In this document: one piece after another, positions 1 through 6,322 of the stretch | Numbering within the stretch: the stretch's first letter is position 1 | Layout: every line of letters begins with the position of its first letter | NCBI GenBank assembly: GCA_947457025.1 | Contig: CANGUI010000045.1 | Location: forward strand, 1 to 9,863 | Reading direction: 5' to 3' | Length of the DNA: 9,863 nucleotides | Origin: Flammeovirgaceae bacterium | Lineage (GTDB): Bacteria; Bacteroidota; Bacteroidia; Cytophagales; Cyclobacteriaceae | Notes under the pieces: generated by a model | The model's input: the letters and a program-made list of their open reading frames with translations, nothing else | The model's database searches: none | Told to the model about the DNA's origin: nothing | Made by a program: the position numbers and the translations under genes

Positions 1-177
1 CATTTCCTCGCTGGTGTGCAGCAGCAGAACGGCACCGCCCCTGCGGAAGTCGTCTTCATCTTCGTGGGCCAGCAGTTTTTTGATGCGCACGCGTCTGCGG
101 TTAAGCACATTCACGATTCGGTTCAGGATCGAGAAGTTATTGTCGGCAGCGATTTCAAGCGTATAGTCCTGTTTCAT
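1..177 (-). CDS. ilvN: Acetolactate synthase small (regulatory) subunit, N-terminal part
   Basis: Only the first 59 codons are present; the frame stays open to the left edge. The protein begins MKQDYTLEIAADNNFSILNR, and this plus the following INVLNRR-like stretch (V-N-V-L-N-R-R-R, residues 22-29) is the start of the ACT domain of IlvN/IlvH, the regulatory subunit that stabilises the large subunit and mediates valine feedback inhibition of acetolactate synthase. Family members are usually about 150-200 residues, so most of the gene lies outside. The ATG is 15 nt after the ilvB stop, consistent with co-transcription and with co-production of the two subunits. No Shine-Dalgarno sequence is visible before it, as is usual in Bacteroidota. 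The identity rests on the ACT-like start and on position directly after ilvB; valine sensitivity cannot be judged from this fragment. Confidence 0.88.
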   Translation of the reverse strand, partial: MKQDYTLEIAADNNFSILNRIVNVLNRRRVRIKKLLAHEDEDDFRRGGAVLLLHTSEEM

Positions 178-192
178 GTTCGTGGCATTTGT

Positions 193-1947
193 TTACTTGA
201 TCACGGGGGGTTCGAGTATGACTTCTCCCACGCCTGCTCCGGCCGGCACCATGGGAAATACATTATCTTCCTTACCCACCACGGCCTCGAGAAAATAGGG
301 GCCGGGTGAGGCGAGCATATCGCCAATGGCTGCGGCAAGGTCTTCACGCTGCTCCAGTTTGCGGGCCGGGATGGAATAGGCTTCCGCCAGTTTGATAAAA
401 TCCGGGTTGGACATTTCGGTGAATGAATAGCGCTTGTCGTGAAATAACTGCTGCCACTGGCGCACCATGCCGAGGAAGTTGTTGTTGAGCACCAGGATCT
501 TCACGGGTATCTGGTACTGCATGATGGTGCCGAGTTCCTGCACCGTCATCTGGTAGCCGCCATCGCCAATGACGGCTACTACCTGCTTGCCGGGGGTACC
601 CAGTTTGGCGCCCATGGCAGCGGGCAGGGCAAAACCCATCGTGCCCGCTCCGCCTGATGTGATGTTCGTTCGTGGGTGCTTGAAGGTGTAATAGCGCGAT
701 GCGACCATCTGGTGCTGGCCCACATCCGTAACGAGTATTGCCTCGCCTCCGGTTTGGTTGGATAACTCGTGGATGACTTCCGCCATCATCAGCTTTTCTC
801 CGGAAGGAAAAAATTCGTGCTTCACCACTTTTTCATATTCCAGTTTTTCCAGTTCGCGGAAGCGGTTCATCCACTCCGGATACCGCTTCGCTTCGCACAG
901 GTTGGTGAGTGCCTCGAGTGCTTCCGTGGCATCCGCATGCACGGAAGTTGTGGTTGGAATAATCTTGTTGATTTCGGCCTGATCAATGTCGATGTGGATG
1001 ACTTTGGCCTGCCGCGCATATTTGCTGACGTTGCCGGTAACCCGGTCATCGAAACGCATGCCGATGCCAATCAGTACATCGCATTCATTGGTGAGCACAT
1101 TGGTGCCATAGTTGCCGTGCATGCCGAGGTAGCCCACGTAATGGGCATGATCGCTGGGAAAACCACCGAGGCCGAGCAGCGTGCAGGCAACCGGGATGCC
1201 GGTTTTTTCGGAGAATTTCTGCAAGGCCTCGCTTCCCCCTGATAACAGAATGCCCTGGCCGGCCAGCAGATAGGGGCGCTTCGCCTGGTTGATCAGGGCG
1301 GCAGCGGCTTCCACTTGCTCCCTCTTGAGCGCGGGTTTTGGTTTGTAGGTGCGCACGTGGGAGCACCGGGTATGACCCTTGAATTCGATGATTTCGTTCT
1401 GAGCATTTTTGGTGATGTCGATCAATACAGGACCGGGGCGACCGGTGGCCGCGATGAAAAATGCGCGGGCCACGGCCGGGCCGATGTCTTTGGCTTCGGT
1501 GACCTGTACGTTCCATTTCGTGACGGGCAGCGTGGTGTTGACCACGTCCGTTTCCTGAAAGGCATCAGTACCCAGCAGGTGAGCAAACACCTGGCCGGTG
1601 ATGCAAACGATGGGTGTGGAGTCGATCAGCGCGTCTGCCAAACCGGTAACGAGGTTCATGGCACCCGGCCCGGATGTCGCCAGTGCCACGCCAACCCGGC
1701 CACTGCTGCGCGCAAATCCCTGCGCAGCATGCACGGCACCCTGCTCGTGTCGAACAAGCACGTGGTTCAACTGATCTTTATAGTGATACAACGAATCGTA
1801 AACCGGCATAATGGCTCCGCCCGGATAGCCGAAGAGCGTATCCACACCTTCTGCCAGCAGGCAGCGCAGCAGAATTTCGGAGCCCTTGAGGTTCTCCGCG
1901 GAAACCTTTTCGGCCACCGGTCTATTCTTCGTCAGTAACGCATCCAT
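193..1947 (-). CDS. ilvB: Acetolactate synthase large (catalytic) subunit
   Basis: A 584-residue thiamine-diphosphate enzyme that condenses two pyruvates to 2-acetolactate (valine/leucine branch) or pyruvate with 2-ketobutyrate to 2-aceto-2-hydroxybutyrate (isoleucine branch). The N-terminal ThDP-PYR domain shows [14 protein letters not shown] (about residues 38-51) and the cofactor-activating glutamate E68 in [17 protein letters not shown] central domain of the FAD-binding type follows. The C-terminal ThDP-PP domain has the metal/diphosphate motif starting GDGGYQ at 461 and ending NNN at 488-490, then FLGMVRQWQ (491-499) typical of acetolactate synthases rather than other ThDP decarboxylases. 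Length is normal. The only reasonable ATG, at 1947, overlaps the end of ilvD by 26 nt, which suggests translational coupling. ilvN follows after 15 nt, so this is the biosynthetic, regulated type rather than a stand-alone catabolic AlsS. Confidence 0.97.
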   Translation of the reverse strand: MDALLTKNRPVAEKVSAENLKGSEILLRCLLAEGVDTLFGYPGGAIMPVYDSLYHYKDQLNHVLVRHEQGAVHAAQGFARSSGRVGVALATSGPGAMNLVTGLADALIDSTPIVCITGQVFAHLLGTDAFQETDVVNTTLPVTKWNVQVTEAKDIGPAVARAFFIAATGRPGPVLIDITKNAQNEIIEFKGHTRCSHVRTYKPKPALKREQVEAAAALINQAKRPYLLAGQGILLSGGSEALQKFSEKTGIPVACTLLGLGGFPSDHAHYVGYLGMHGNYGTNVLTNECDVLIGIGMRFDDRVTGNVSKYARQAKVIHIDIDQAEINKIIPTTTSVHADATEALEALTNLCEAKRYPEWMNRFRELEKLEYEKVVKHEFFPSGEKLMMAEVIHELSNQTGGEAILVTDVGQHQMVASRYYTFKHPRTNITSGGAGTMGFALPAAMGAKLGTPGKQVVAVIGDGGYQMTVQELGTIMQYQIPVKILVLNNNFLGMVRQWQQLFHDKRYSFTEMSNPDFIKLAEAYSIPARKLEQREDLAAAIGDMLASPGPYFLEAVVGKEDNVFPMVPAGAGVGEVILEPPVIK

Positions 1948-3601
1948 CCGAAGCTGTTTTTACCTGTCGTGCATATTTCCAGAGCAGCCCGCTTTTCACT
2001 TTCAGTGCGGGCGGCTGATAGGTGGACCTGCGAACGGCCAGTGTTTTTTCATCCACCAGCAGGTTGATCTGCCGCTTGCGCACATCAATTTCAATCCAGT
2101 CGCCATCTTCTACAAGTGCGAGCAGGCCGCCATCGAACGCTTCCGGTGTGATGTGTCCCACGACAAATCCGTGCGTGCCACCCGAAAAGCGACCATCGGT
2201 GATCAGGGCAACATTTTTTCCCAGGCCTGCGCCCATGATCAGCGAAGTGGGCTTCAGCATTTCCGGCATGCCGGGCGCGCCTTTGGGGCCCACGTAGCGG
2301 ATGACCACCACATCGCCTTCTTTGATTTTTTTATCGCGAACACCCTGTGCCACTTCGAACTCACCGTTGAAAACCCGTGCCGTTCCCTTGAAGCGTTCAC
2401 CTTCCTTGCCGGTGATTTTGGCCACGGAGCCACGCGGGGCGAGGTTGCCGTATAAAATCTGGATGTGGGCCGATTTCTTCAATGGCTTTTCAACCGGGTG
2501 GATGATGTCCTGCTGGTCGAAGTCCAGCGCAGGCACATCAGCCAGATTTTCGGCAATGGTTTTGCCGGTTACCGTCATACAGTCGCCATGCAAAAGTCCT
2601 TTGGCGAGCAGGTATTTCATTACGGCCGGAACGCCACCTTTTTTGTGGAGGTCTTCCATCAGGTATTTGCCGCTTGGTTTCAGATCTCCCAGCAACGGGG
2701 TTTCGTCCGACAATCGCTGAAAATCGTCAAGCGTGATTTTCACGCCTGCGGCTTTGCCCATGGCAATCATGTGGAGCACCGCGTTGGTGGAGCCGCCCAG
2801 TGCCATGATGATCCGCAGCGCATTCTCGAATGCCTTTGGCGTCATGATGTCGCGGGGTTTGATATCGCGCTCAAGCAGTACCCGGATGGCGCGGGCTGCC
2901 TCCGCACATTCTTGTTTTTTTTCGGGGCTGAGTGCCGGGTTCGAAGAGGTGTACGGCAAGGCCATGCCCAATGCTTCAATGGCGGAGGCCATCGTGTTGG
3001 CCGTATACATGCCGCCACAGGCGCCCGCTCCGGGGCACGAATGCTGGATGATGCCCTTGTAGTCTTCGTCCGACAACTTATTCGCCAATTTTTCACCCAG
3101 CGCTTCGAATGCAGAAATGATGTTCAGCGAGCGCCCCTTGTAATGGCCGCCCGCAATGGTGCCACCATAGACCATGATAGCCGGGCGGTTCAATCGCCCC
3201 ATGGCAATCAATGAGCCGGGCATGTTTTTATCGCAGCCCACCACAGCAATCAGGCCGTCATAGTACTGTGCCCCACATACGGCTTCGATGGAGTCGGCAA
3301 TCACCTCGCGGCTGATGAGCGAGTATCGCATACCCTCCGTGCCGTTGCTGATGCCATCGCTTACTCCGATCGTGTGAAACACAAGGCCGACCAGATCCCG
3401 GCTCCACACCTCTTTTTTGATGTCTGCGGCCAGCCCGTTCAGGTGCATGTTGCAGGTGTTGCCGTCAAAGCCGGTACTCACGATGCCCACCTGCGCTTTT
3501 TTCAGGTCTTCTTCCGTCAGCCCAATGCCATACAGCATGGCCTGGGCGGCAGGCAGCGTGGGGTCCTGGGTGATGGTGCGGCTGTGTTTATTCAGTTCCA
3601 T
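1922..3601 (-). CDS. ilvD: Dihydroxyacid dehydratase
   Basis: A 559-residue iron-sulfur dehydratase (IlvD/Edd family). It converts 2,3-dihydroxyisovalerate to 2-ketoisovalerate and 2,3-dihydroxy-3-methylvalerate to 2-keto-3-methylvalerate, the step just before transamination. Three cysteines expected as cluster ligands are present: C50 in GNTCNMH, C123 in GCDKNMPG and C195 in [14 protein letters not shown]. All three present is the pattern of the [2Fe-2S] type. The conserved serine of the [13 protein letters not shown] motif is S473, near the substrate site. Length is normal for the family and the gene looks intact. It starts 24 nt after the ilvE stop and its last 26 nt overlap the ilvB start. 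Sugar-acid dehydratases of the same family are alternatives in principle, but the operon makes the branched-chain role clear. Confidence 0.97.
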   Translation of the reverse strand: MELNKHSRTITQDPTLPAAQAMLYGIGLTEEDLKKAQVGIVSTGFDGNTCNMHLNGLAADIKKEVWSRDLVGLVFHTIGVSDGISNGTEGMRYSLISREVIADSIEAVCGAQYYDGLIAVVGCDKNMPGSLIAMGRLNRPAIMVYGGTIAGGHYKGRSLNIISAFEALGEKLANKLSDEDYKGIIQHSCPGAGACGGMYTANTMASAIEALGMALPYTSSNPALSPEKKQECAEAARAIRVLLERDIKPRDIMTPKAFENALRIIMALGGSTNAVLHMIAMGKAAGVKITLDDFQRLSDETPLLGDLKPSGKYLMEDLHKKGGVPAVMKYLLAKGLLHGDCMTVTGKTIAENLADVPALDFDQQDIIHPVEKPLKKSAHIQILYGNLAPRGSVAKITGKEGERFKGTARVFNGEFEVAQGVRDKKIKEGDVVVIRYVGPKGAPGMPEMLKPTSLIMGAGLGKNVALITDGRFSGGTHGFVVGHITPEAFDGGLLALVEDGDWIEIDVRKRQINLLVDEKTLAVRRSTYQPPALKVKSGLLWKYARQVKTASDGCVTDEE

Positions 3602-3625
3602 AAAGTTGTTTTTAGAAAAGTTACG

Positions 3626-4513
3626 TCACACAATCACGTACGAGTAGCTTTTATCGAGCACCAGGTTCTGGTAGGCTTCCTGCACGATGGCTCCGAGCGT
3701 TTTTTTCCATGGCTTGGGAAAGGCCTGGCTTTCCACCGATTGTATGCCGACAACCTCGGCTGCGGTACCGCAGAAGAAGGCGCTGTCGGCTTCAAACAAT
3801 TCTTCGGGGGTGGCGTGGCGCTGCTCCACCGGGATATCCAGTTCGTGGCAGATCTCGAGTACAGTGTGGCGGGTGATGCCGGGCAGGATGTTGCCGAGCG
3901 GAGGGGTGACCAGCTCGCCATTTTTTTCGAAAAAGAAATTGGCACCCGGCCCTTCGGCAAGGCGGCCTTCCATGTCGAGCATCAGAGCTTCATCGAATCC
4001 GCGCTGCCGGGCTTCGTTGGTAGCCATAATCGAATTGACGTAATGGCCGCATACTTTCGCCTCCACTTTGATGGATTTTGGATTGGGGCGCTGGTAGGAG
4101 GAAATACACACGTTGAGCAACTGATCGCCCAGGTACTTTCCCCACTCCCACGCGGTGATCATCACAAATACTTCCTTCGGAGCGGTAAGCGACATGTTGG
4201 GGCCGCAATAGACCAGCGGGCGGATGTAGGCGTTCGACAGGTTATTTTTTTCCAATAGCTGGTAGGAAGCCTGGATCAATTCCTCCACGTGGTAGTTCAG
4301 CGGGATACCAGCAAGGGCACAGCTTTTTGCCAGCCGTTCGAAGTGCTCTTTTGCTTTAAATATTTTGGTGCCGTTCACGGAGCGATAGGCGCGGATTCCC
4401 TCGAATACCCCGTAGCCATAGTGTAGGGTCTGGCTAAATAAGTCGGTGGTAGCCTCTCTCGCGGGAATGAACTTCCCATTCACAAAAAGCACAGTATCGT
4501 TTGTGTAGTACAT
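3626..4513 (-). CDS. ilvE: Branched-chain amino acid aminotransferase
   Basis: A 295-residue class IV (D-amino-acid-transaminase fold) PLP enzyme that transfers amino groups between glutamate and the 2-ketoacids of valine, leucine and isoleucine. The PLP lysine is K153 in EAKVCGHYVNSIMATNEA, the typical branched-chain signature. E187 in AEGPGANFFF and the GTAAEVVGI motif near residues 268-276 form the cofactor phosphate pocket. HYGYGVFEGIRAY (31-43) is the family's N-terminal hallmark. Length fits the short bacterial form. It is the first structural gene of the operon: a candidate promoter, leader ORF and terminator hairpin lie upstream, and ilvD begins 24 nt downstream. The ATG at 4513 is directly preceded by a TAA triplet and has no Shine-Dalgarno sequence. 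4-amino-4-deoxychorismate lyase and D-alanine transaminase share the fold but not this signature or context. Confidence 0.96.
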   Translation of the reverse strand: MYYTNDTVLFVNGKFIPAREATTDLFSQTLHYGYGVFEGIRAYRSVNGTKIFKAKEHFERLAKSCALAGIPLNYHVEELIQASYQLLEKNNLSNAYIRPLVYCGPNMSLTAPKEVFVMITAWEWGKYLGDQLLNVCISSYQRPNPKSIKVEAKVCGHYVNSIMATNEARQRGFDEALMLDMEGRLAEGPGANFFFEKNGELVTPPLGNILPGITRHTVLEICHELDIPVEQRHATPEELFEADSAFFCGTAAEVVGIQSVESQAFPKPWKKTLGAIVQEAYQNLVLDKSYSYVIV

Positions 4514-4545
4514 TTATTTTACAACTGTTAGTTTGTTCTGGTCTG

Positions 4546-4585
4546 TATAAAACGAGACCGTCCCGCGGGTGGGCGGGACGGTCTC
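4546..4585 (-). terminator. Intrinsic terminator in the ilv leader (candidate attenuator)
   Basis: On the minus strand GAGACCGTCCCGC (4585-4573) and GCGGGACGGTCTC (4566-4554) form a perfect 13-bp, GC-rich stem with a 6-nt CCACCC loop, followed by G and TTTTATA (4553-4547). It points toward ilvE and lies 36 nt upstream of the ilvE ATG, so it would end transcription before the operon unless overridden. On the plus strand the same hairpin is followed by AATCATTG, with no T-run, so it is not a terminator for a plus-strand gene. A terminator for rlmD is unlikely because a promoter-like element lies between rlmD and this hairpin and rlmD ends over 220 nt away. Confidence 0.8.
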
Positions 4586-4619
4586 AATCATTGGGTTTAC
4601 TCTCTGTGGCGTCCTCACC
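4572..4619 (-). promoter_or_regulatory. Candidate antiterminator pairing in the ilv leader
   Basis: The leader RNA segment GGUGAGGACG (4619-4610) can pair with CGUCCCGCC (4580-4572): GGUG with CGCC including one U-G pair, one bulged A (4615), then GGACG with CGUCC, nine base pairs in all around a 29-nt loop. The partner segment includes 8 of the 13 bases of the terminator's 5' arm, so the two structures exclude each other. The upstream arm overlaps the stop codon (4617-4615) of the possible leader peptide, so a ribosome finishing the peptide would cover it, while one stalled at the Ile/Val codons would leave it free. The pairing was found by eye, not by energy calculation. Confidence 0.5.
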
Positions 4620-4689
4620 TCGCAAATGACTGCGTCATGACGATGCAAATAGTCTGCATAGTGTTGTTATTTGATAGGTGAATAATCAT
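4615..4689 (-). CDS. Possible ilv leader peptide (24 codons)
   Basis: A 24-codon frame begins ATG ATT ATT CAC CTA and ends TTT GCG AGG TGA. The peptide opens M-I-I-H-L, has an internal second Met at codon 11, and then reads MQTICIVMTQSFAR. Codons 14, 16 and 17 are Ile, Ile and Val separated by one Cys, a cluster relevant to the operon's end products. Overall the Ile/Leu/Val content (6 of 24) is no higher than in an average protein, so composition alone does not prove a leader. The argument is positional: it follows a promoter-like element by about 45 nt, and its stop codon lies inside the arm that can pair with the terminator. Either ATG (4689 or 4659) could be used; both precede the Ile-Cys-Ile-Val cluster. 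Confidence 0.45.
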   Translation of the reverse strand: MIIHLSNNNTMQTICIVMTQSFAR

Positions 4690-4741
4690 TTCTGAGAATC
4701 GAATACAAGTATGAAGATATTATGCTGGTAAAACAAGAGAA

Positions 4742-4773
4742 CAGAGCTAAAAAATTCCCGCCACTAATAACAA
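4742..4773 (-). promoter_or_regulatory. Candidate ilv operon promoter
   Basis: On the minus strand a TTG (4773-4771) is separated by 21 nt from TAGCTCTG (4749-4742). The Bacteroidota vegetative promoter is TTG / 17-23 nt / TAnnTTTG; this pair has the right spacing and one mismatch in the -7 box. Transcription would start near 4735, giving roughly a 45-nt untranslated stretch before the possible leader peptide and about 220 nt before ilvE. It lies between rlmD and ilvE, where an operon promoter is expected. The remaining bases between this element and the rlmD stop, and between it and the leader ORF, show nothing else recognisable. Confidence 0.5.
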
Positions 4774-4812
4774 CTGTTCGGTAGCACACTTCACGATTGC
4801 TGGTGTTTGCAG

Positions 4813-6231
4813 CTACTGATCTCCTCTTTCGAGGAGAACGATGTTCTCCACATGCATTGTTTGCGGAAACATATCAACCGGTTGAACCTGCTCCAGCGAA
4901 TAGGCGGTGGTGAGGATTTGGAGGTCGCGGGCCTGGGTAGCGGCATTGCAGCTAACATACACGATGCGTTTCGGCCGCGCGGCCAGGAGCGTCTTACACA
5001 CGTCTTCATGCATCCCTGCACGCGGCGGGTCGGTAATCACCACGTCGGGGTGGCCATGGTCTTGGATAAACGATGTGCTCAGCAGGTCTTTCATGTCACC
5101 CGCAAAGAAAGTCGCGTTCGTAATGCCATTCAGGGCGGCGTTAGCCTGCGCATCGAGTACAGCAGCAGCAACATATTCTAACCCAATTACAGCGCGAGCC
5201 TGGCCGGCCACGAAGCAGGCAATGGTACCCGCGCCCGTATACAGATCATAAACCCGCTCATCACCTGAAAGGCGCGCGAATTCCCAGGTTCTACGATACA
5301 GCGCTTCTGCCTGTCTCGAGTTGGTTTGGTAGAAAGATTTTGGGCCTACACGAAAGTGCAAATCTCCGTCGCCCGTAGGCCGCTGCATCCGCTCTGTAAT
5401 GTAGGGATTACCCCGCCAGCAGATGACATCCAGATCGGCAAAGCTGTCGTTTCGTTTACCGTTGATGATGTAGTTCGCTGAGGTGATCGCCGGGTACTCG
5501 CTCACGAGAGCGGACAGGATGATCTCAATCCAATCCATTCGATCGTACGTTACCTGGAGAATGATCATCACGTCTCCCGTGGAGGCCGTGCGGATCGTGA
5601 GGGTGCGCAGAAAGCCAACTTGTTTGCGCAAGTCGAAATAGGGAATGCCGTGCTGTTGTGCAACACGATGAGCCGTTAACCGAATGGCATTGGATGGGTC
5701 TGCCTGCAGGTAACAGGTCCTGACATCAAAAACCTTATCATACTGTCGTGGGATATGAAATCCCAGACCGGGCTCGTTGATTTTGGGTTCGAGGCTCAAT
5801 TCGTCAGACGTCAGCCAACGCCGGGCAGTGAAGGTGAAGTCCAGGCGATTACGGTAATGCGTGATGTTGGCGGCCGGCAGGATGGGTTCAACCGTGGGCA
5901 GGGTTAATCCCCCCAGCCGCTCCAGATTATCGACAACCTGTGTCTGCTTGTAATGCAGTTGGGTGGTATACGCAATGTGCTGCCAGGAGCAGCCACCACA
6001 AATTCCGAAGTGTTCGCAAAAGGGTGTGGTGCGGTGAGGAGAGGGTTGCGTAATCGCACATACACGAGCCTCTAGAAAACTGCTTCTCACCTTGGTCACC
6101 TCGGCGGTCACGACATCCCCCGGTGCCCCACCGGTTAGAAAGATCACCTGGCCGTTTATTCGGGCTATTGATTTGCCTTCGGCCGCTAATCCGCTAACGG
6201 TAAGATTTTCGATTGTTTCGCCTTTTTTCAT
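4813..6231 (-). CDS. rlmD: 23S rRNA (uracil-C5)-methyltransferase, RlmD/RumA family
   Basis: A 472-residue SAM-dependent enzyme that makes 5-methyluridine in RNA, most likely at U1939 of 23S rRNA. An N-terminal TRAM RNA-binding domain occupies about residues 4-60. The four cysteines of the [4Fe-4S] cluster are C72, C78 and C81 (FCEHFGICGGCSW) and C173 (RTCYLQ). The C-terminal Rossmann methyltransferase has FYQTN (300-304), motif I DLYTGAGTIA (329-338), DPPRAG (401-406), the catalytic nucleophile C428 in VSCN and the general base E462 in HVEN. Length and motifs are complete. Many Bacteroidota have one member of this family, so it could also cover a second uridine (RlmC/RlmCD activity) or tRNA; the target cannot be decided from sequence. 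It is divergent from the 6323 gene and followed, same strand, by the ilv leader with no clear terminator in between. Confidence 0.92.
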   Translation of the reverse strand: MKKGETIENLTVSGLAAEGKSIARINGQVIFLTGGAPGDVVTAEVTKVRSSFLEARVCAITQPSPHRTTPFCEHFGICGGCSWQHIAYTTQLHYKQTQVVDNLERLGGLTLPTVEPILPAANITHYRNRLDFTFTARRWLTSDELSLEPKINEPGLGFHIPRQYDKVFDVRTCYLQADPSNAIRLTAHRVAQQHGIPYFDLRKQVGFLRTLTIRTASTGDVMIILQVTYDRMDWIEIILSALVSEYPAITSANYIINGKRNDSFADLDVICWRGNPYITERMQRPTGDGDLHFRVGPKSFYQTNSRQAEALYRRTWEFARLSGDERVYDLYTGAGTIACFVAGQARAVIGLEYVAAAVLDAQANAALNGITNATFFAGDMKDLLSTSFIQDHGHPDVVITDPPRAGMHEDVCKTLLAARPKRIVYVSCNAATQARDLQILTTAYSLEQVQPVDMFPQTMHVENIVLLERGDQ

Positions 6232-6238
6232 GCAGGCA

Positions 6239-6246
6239 CAAAGGTA
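6239..6246 (-). promoter_or_regulatory. Perfect TAnnTTTG box just before rlmD
   Basis: TACCTTTG on the minus strand matches the Bacteroidota -7 consensus exactly and ends 7 nt before the rlmD ATG, so a transcript starting there would be almost leaderless. No TTG occurs at the expected 17-23 nt further upstream, so this may be chance. Confidence 0.3.
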
Positions 6247-6270
6247 CCAAATCCCGATTCCCCCGACGGG

Positions 6271-6302
6271 TTACTATTTTCCAAAGCAAACTGGTATATT
6301 TC
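6271..6302 (+). promoter_or_regulatory. Candidate promoter for the T9SS cargo gene
   Basis: TTA (6271-6273), 21 nt, then TATATTTC (6295-6302): each box has one mismatch to TTG / TAnnTTTG and the spacing is right. The start of transcription would fall near 6308, about 15 nt before the ATG at 6323. The element lies in the 91-nt gap between the divergent rlmD and cargo genes. Confidence 0.42.
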
Positions 6303-6322
6303 CTGCTCGTTTGACCCTCCGC

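Noticed and set aside
3374..4258. 294-codon plus-strand open frame opposite ilvD/ilvE
   Set aside because: It is the complement of two well-supported genes and its translation shows no domain; long antisense frames are common in codon-biased, GC-rich genes. The same applies to the frames at 1315-1938, 1886-2455 and 2465-3214.
4554..4585. Inverted repeat as a transposon end or recombination site
   Set aside because: There is a single copy, no transposase or target duplication, and the T-run on one side fits a terminator.
4631..4640. Palindrome TGCGTCATGACG-like core (CGTCATGACG) as an operator
   Set aside because: It lies within the leader ORF codons and is only 10 bp; no second copy is seen. 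It could contribute a weak leader hairpin but nothing firm.
4774..4812. Terminator for rlmD
   Set aside because: Only a weak 4-bp GCTG/CAGC stem without a T-run follows the rlmD stop.
6092..6322. In-frame N-terminal extension of the T9SS cargo gene
   Set aside because: It is antisense to the rlmD N-terminus and would bury the clear signal peptide that starts at 6323.
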